From the NCBI GenBank assembly GCA_007644065.1, contig VJWN01000022.1:62001-126000 (forward strand): a stretch of 64,000 nucleotides of DNA, in the 5' to 3' direction. The notes under the pieces are model-generated. The model searched no databases. It had not been told where the DNA came from and worked only from the letters and a program-made list of their open reading frames with translations. Origin of the DNA: Margaritispora aquatica (Eukaryota; Ascomycota; Leotiomycetes; Helotiales; Discinellaceae). The position numbers were made by a program, and so were the translations under genes. Positions 60,195 to 64,000 of the stretch are shown in pieces (within the stretch, counting starts at the first letter, position 1; every line of letters starts with the position of its first letter).

Positions 60195-63058
60195 TTAAAT
60201 CCTCAAAATCCCCGCCAGCGGCAAAATACGACTCGAGCTACCCACCCAAATGCGATACTCGCCTCGCTGCAAGTTCCACTTCTGCGCCTTCGTATCCCAA
60301 AAACTCAGATCCCGTCTCGTCAACGCAAAGTCGACTGTCGCGGTCTCTCCCACCGCGAGATGCCTCTTTACGAATCCGCGCAATTGCCGTACGGGTGCCG
60401 CCGCCGCGTCCCCGGGAATCCCCACGTACAGCTGCACGACCTCCTTGCCGTCTCGCTCGCCGACGTTCTGGATCTTGGCGCTGACGCGCGCGATCGTCTC
60501 CCACAGATCGACTTGTCCGCCCTGCTGGATCTTGCCCGTGGGGAAAGCGGGGAGGCGGCTTCCGGAACTGGGAAGCGCGGAGGAGGTTAAATGGGTCTCG
60601 AGATTCGAGTACTGAAACGTCGTGTACGAGAGCCCGAATCCAAATTCATAACTAGGTGTGATGCCGAATTTGTCGAACGCGCGATAATCCACAAATACGC
60701 CTTCCGAGAAGTTGCTTTGGGGGAATTTGGCGTAGATACCTTCTGGCTGGTCGGGATTCAGAAGGTGTCCATAATCGGCTTCTGTTTGAGCGACCGTGTA
60801 GGGCAGCTTGCCGGAGAAATTCTCGTCGCCGTAGAGAAGGGAGACCAGGGCTCGGCCAGAGTCTTGGCCGGGAAGATGACCAAATATGATGGCTTTGACA
60901 TTAGGATGGGATTGGAAGCGATCAACCAGACGGATGCCAGCGTTGTGGATCACCACGATTGTGTTGGCGCAGCCGTTCGCAACGTTGTTGACGAGGTTGT
61001 CGGAGTAATCGTCCTGGATACCGGGACGGTCCCAATCTTCTTCTGCCCAGGCATTGATGAAGACTAGACACGCATCGCTATTACCATGCACGCGAGGGTT
61101 TTCATTGACAAAGTCAGAGTAAAGTGACGTGTTATCTTCATACGATCTTTGCTCGATAGCTGCGTATGGAGAGCTGACTCGTGCTGGTGTGATGGCTGCG
61201 CTTCCTCCCCCACTGGACCGATGTCAACCACAGATTTGTTTTGATAAGAGTAGCTTACCTGAGGAGGGTGCCAGACATTGCGGCCTGGACCTTGATTCCA
61301 CGATTGGGAAGATCACCATTCATAGCATCTGGCGTCTTGGCATCGTAACCATAGATAGACAGCATTTTAGGCGATTTGAGAGGGAGTATATTACCCTCGT
61401 TCTTAACAAGAACATGACCTTCTACAGCACCGTCGAATAACACCTGCTTCGAAGCGGTGTCTTTCGCATCAACCTCGAAGTGCACTGAGAGTATGAGATT
61501 AGTGTATGACAGTGAAGGAAATTTAGCTTACTGCCTCGAGATGGGTAACCCTCGTTCTGGCCCATTTTGTACCACGGCGCCAGAACTCTATAGGTACAGT
61601 TCGTCAGCAAATGCATCGCCCTATGGGGAGCAAATAATTACACACCTTTTGGCCATGTCGTCTAATCTCTCTTCGGGAACACTACCATTCTTGACCGAGA
61701 TGCCCAGACTTTGTCCCCAAAAGTCTTTAGGAGAAGGCATCGTCATATCCAACCCAGCCAGTGCCGACGCGACGCCTGAATGCTGACCTTCCCAGTCTGT
61801 CAAAACATAGCCCTGAAAACCGAGCTCTGATTTGAGCAGACCATTCAACAACTAGCATTGGCGTGTCAGTAAATCCCCTCCCCATACGCGAAATAGGTCC
61901 AAGACAGGTAGGTATGAAGCTTTGCATACTTACTTTGCTGTTTTGGCAAGCGTAAGAATTATTCAGGCGATTATACGAGCACATGATACTCCCCGATCCA
62001 GCCTTGACAGCATCTTGGAATGGCCACAAGTAGAGTTCATGCATGGTTTTATCATCCATGTTGACTGAAACGCCTTCAATACCTGGGTTCGCGCCCCTAC
62101 TCGCCGTCGCTGAATCTTGCCTGTTCGTCTCTTGCTGCAAAACACATTAGCTAGGTACATTTCGAGGAGCGCCTAACAGAAGACACCGGAACCCTCGTGA
62201 TGCCGGAAAGCGAGAGAGACAAATTACCTCATTGCCGAGAAAGTGCTTCGTGGAAGCCATCACGCCCGTGTTTTGGATTCCAGTTACAGTCTCTTGAACC
62301 AGCTGGCCACTCAAATACGGATCAATGCTAAAGCTCTCCCAATTCCTGCCTCCTCGAATAACGCGACCCATGGGCCCAATTGTCGGCCCAAGAAGAAGAT
62401 TGACTCCCTTCGCTCGGAACTCCCTCGCCATGTGATTTGCACGCCGATAGGTGAGATCTTTGTTCCATCTGTCGAGTTCGAGGATTAGAAATCCCACCAA
62501 AATTTGGGGGGGAATAGACGTATGGAACTTACGATGCACCAACATGTATGCCAGAGGGATATCCGTTGACAAAGTCAATTCCCCGAAGCCCATTACTCGC
62601 ATCTTTGAGACAGAGTCCGGGAAAGCCAACTCGAGGAATCGGGGCGATGCTTCCATCGCAGCCAGTCCACTCGGAGCTTCCACTTGTCAAGGCTATCTAT
62701 TACACGTAAAGTCAAGTAGTCAGTAAGATCTTACATCGTCAACCTTTTTCTGTGCAATACTGTGTGTGATATCTTGGCAGTGAGGGGTAATGTATTCTCG
62801 TAGATCATCAGATTTTACCTTCTCATCCATCGTAAGCTGTGCGACCATCTGCTCGGCCTTTGCATACGCATCTCCCCAGTCTCCAGTCCCATTGCCCAGC
62901 GGACTGGGATACACTGGCGGTGATGCGCCATAGAAATAGGCATCGGATTGTATTGCATCTTCAGGGCGAAGGAACGCCGTTTCCGAGGTAGGTCGACCGA
63001 GGTTGCTCAGTGCAGTCCAAGCAATTGCGCCATGGGCGATGATTCTCTGCAAAACCAT
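60195..63058 (-). CDS. GH3 beta-glucosidase
   Basis: Nine exons on my model: 63058-62819, 62743-62735, 62696-62533, 62468-62228, 62134-61934, 61851-61646, 61587-61532, 61484-61259 and 61212-60195; about 786 aa. The 9-nt second exon (or 15 nt with the earlier acceptor) is the weak point; it restores the EKV...LTSGS block. Domains: GH3 N-terminal barrel with [49 protein letters not shown] and [13 protein letters not shown] carrying the nucleophile Asp304; GH3 C-terminal domain with [11 protein letters not shown]; fibronectin III-like domain at the end ([27 protein letters not shown]). It cleaves terminal beta-glucose from cellobiose and related glucosides. The N-terminus is weakly signal-peptide-like, so secretion is probable but not certain. 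Confidence 0.92.
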
Positions 63059-63586
63059 GATATCGAAGCCTACATTTATATGAAGATGTGGCCCAGGAGA
63101 GTTCTGGCTTATATTTAAGCTTTGGGCCGATTGTATTTCTGAAGAAGTGCAGCTGACTGACTGATACTCGTACGTGATGGACACTGGTCAAACTTTAGTG
63201 ACCAACCAGCCACTAGAGCCCGCATTTAGTACGTTCAGGGCCCTCACGGGCGTTTCACCTATGATACCAGAAACTCTTATCCTCACAGCCATTATCATCC
63301 TCCTCCTCCTCCTCCTCCTCCTCCTCCTCCTCCTCATCATACCTCAAGGACGAAAGATGACAAATTTAAAGATGGGAGAGTCTAATGGGCATATGACACT
63401 GTTTTTCTCTTTCTTTTTTTTTTTTTTTGGAATTCGTTTATTCATCATCTCTCATGAGATGGTAATCTTACTATACATTATGGTATTTCAACGTGCCTCC
63501 CAACAATTCTGTCGCAGGACTTACCGGAGCAAAACAAACAATTCTTCCCACCAGCTTTCCTATCCCAATTGGAACTACCCTGTTTA
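63059..63586. other. Intergenic with simple repeats
   Basis: Contains a (CTC)n tract near 63297-63336 and a long T run near 63415-63428. These would be the GH3 promoter side and the 3' flank of the partial gene. No gene seen. Confidence 0.6.
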
Positions 63587-64000
63587 TCAAGGATAGTATT
63601 TCGCCATTGCCGGGCACGCCACATGCGGCATCGTTTCAATATGATTCCAAAATCCATCCCCTTTTGGTTTTCCCATCGCATTTCCTCTCTCCATCTTATC
63701 TTCATATTCTTGTCGACTCTTGACGGCGTAGTGATGCAGAGACAGCTTGTTCCTGGTGATAGGCTGACGCCATGGACTGGCATTAGCTCCCGCGGCGTAT
63801 TCTTTGCCATCTTCTCCGACTGTCTTCTTGTCACCGGTGTCGAAGGTGTGCGGGGATGCCGTGCGTTTGAAGTCGGCCATCTTGACGATACTCTTGATAT
63901 GCTTGTTGTCTGATGCCTCCCCTCTGTGCTTAAGATCGTCATAGATACAGGTGGTGTATGCCTCTCGACAACTATCCTGGCGTACCAAGTGTCCATTGCT
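63587..64000 (-). CDS. GT92-like glycosyltransferase, C-terminal part
   Basis: The reading frame is open from the window edge to a stop at 63587, about 137 codons. The tail resembles the end of GT92 (formerly DUF23) type fungal glycosyltransferases: KHIKSIVKMADF, SPHTFDTGDKKTVGEDG, NKLSLHHYAVKSRQEYEDKMERG, GFWNHIE and HVACPAMAKYYP. The catalytic GT-A core with its DXD-type motif would lie outside the window. Such enzymes transfer sugars to glycans in the secretory pathway; the acceptor is unknown. The 5' end is missing because of the window limit and not because of a mutation. Confidence 0.6.
   Translation of the reverse strand, partial: SNGHLVRQDSCREAYTTCIYDDLKHRGEASDNKHIKSIVKMADFKRTASPHTFDTGDKKTVGEDGKEYAAGANASPWRQPITRNKLSLHHYAVKSRQEYEDKMERGNAMGKPKGDGFWNHIETMPHVACPAMAKYYP

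Overview
This window is a stretch of nuclear chromosome from a filamentous ascomycete (Pezizomycotina), most likely a Leotiomycete/Helotiales-type fungus. The order is an inference from gene content: a 2EXR-family expansion, a modular secreted pectinesterase, GH3 and GH76-like enzymes, and several sugar or drug MFS carriers. Genes are monocistronic and mostly split by 45-95 nt GT-AG introns. I found no bacterial operon logic, no virus and no CRISPR array.

Layout. 0.1-1.8 kb: bestrophin-like anion channel. 1.8-5.9 kb: gene-poor, holding an AT-rich element with decayed inverted ends (about 3.28-4.07 kb). 5.9-14.3 kb: a two-exon protein with a possible PemK-like core, a 1000-aa hydantoinase/DUF917 fusion, an intronless TusA-DsrE two-domain protein and an FAD monooxygenase. 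16-20.6 kb: a hypothetical ORF, a GH76-like protein without a signal peptide, and DPH1 of diphthamide synthesis with a GC-AG intron. 21-27.4 kb: an unknown basic-tail protein, a tRNA-Asp with a tiny intron, then TSR1 and UTP7, two ribosome-assembly genes transcribed divergently from one 255-bp promoter. 29-31.3 kb: catalase-peroxidase KatG.

34-53.6 kb is an accessory region. It has three tandem 2EXR paralogues, a DHA1 MFS exporter, mitochondrial acetylornithine aminotransferase (ARG8) with two Gcn4/CPC1-type sites, an eight-exon sugar MFS transporter, a 2EXR fragment, an intact distant 2EXR gene, a secreted modular pectin methylesterase, a frameshifted 2EXR pseudogene and a 457-bp MITE with near-perfect 30-bp inverted repeats. 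53.7-64 kb: a membrane-anchored VWA protein, a C2H2 zinc-finger protein, long simple-sequence arrays, a GH3 beta-glucosidase in nine or so exons, and the C-terminal part of a GT92-like glycosyltransferase cut by the window edge.

The housekeeping genes (DPH1, TSR1, UTP7, ARG8, tRNA-Asp) look conserved. The plant-polysaccharide genes (pectinesterase, beta-glucosidase, sugar transporter) suggest a saprotroph or plant associate. Exon coordinates were worked out by hand from splice signals and frame continuity. No homology search was run, so family names rest on recognised motifs.
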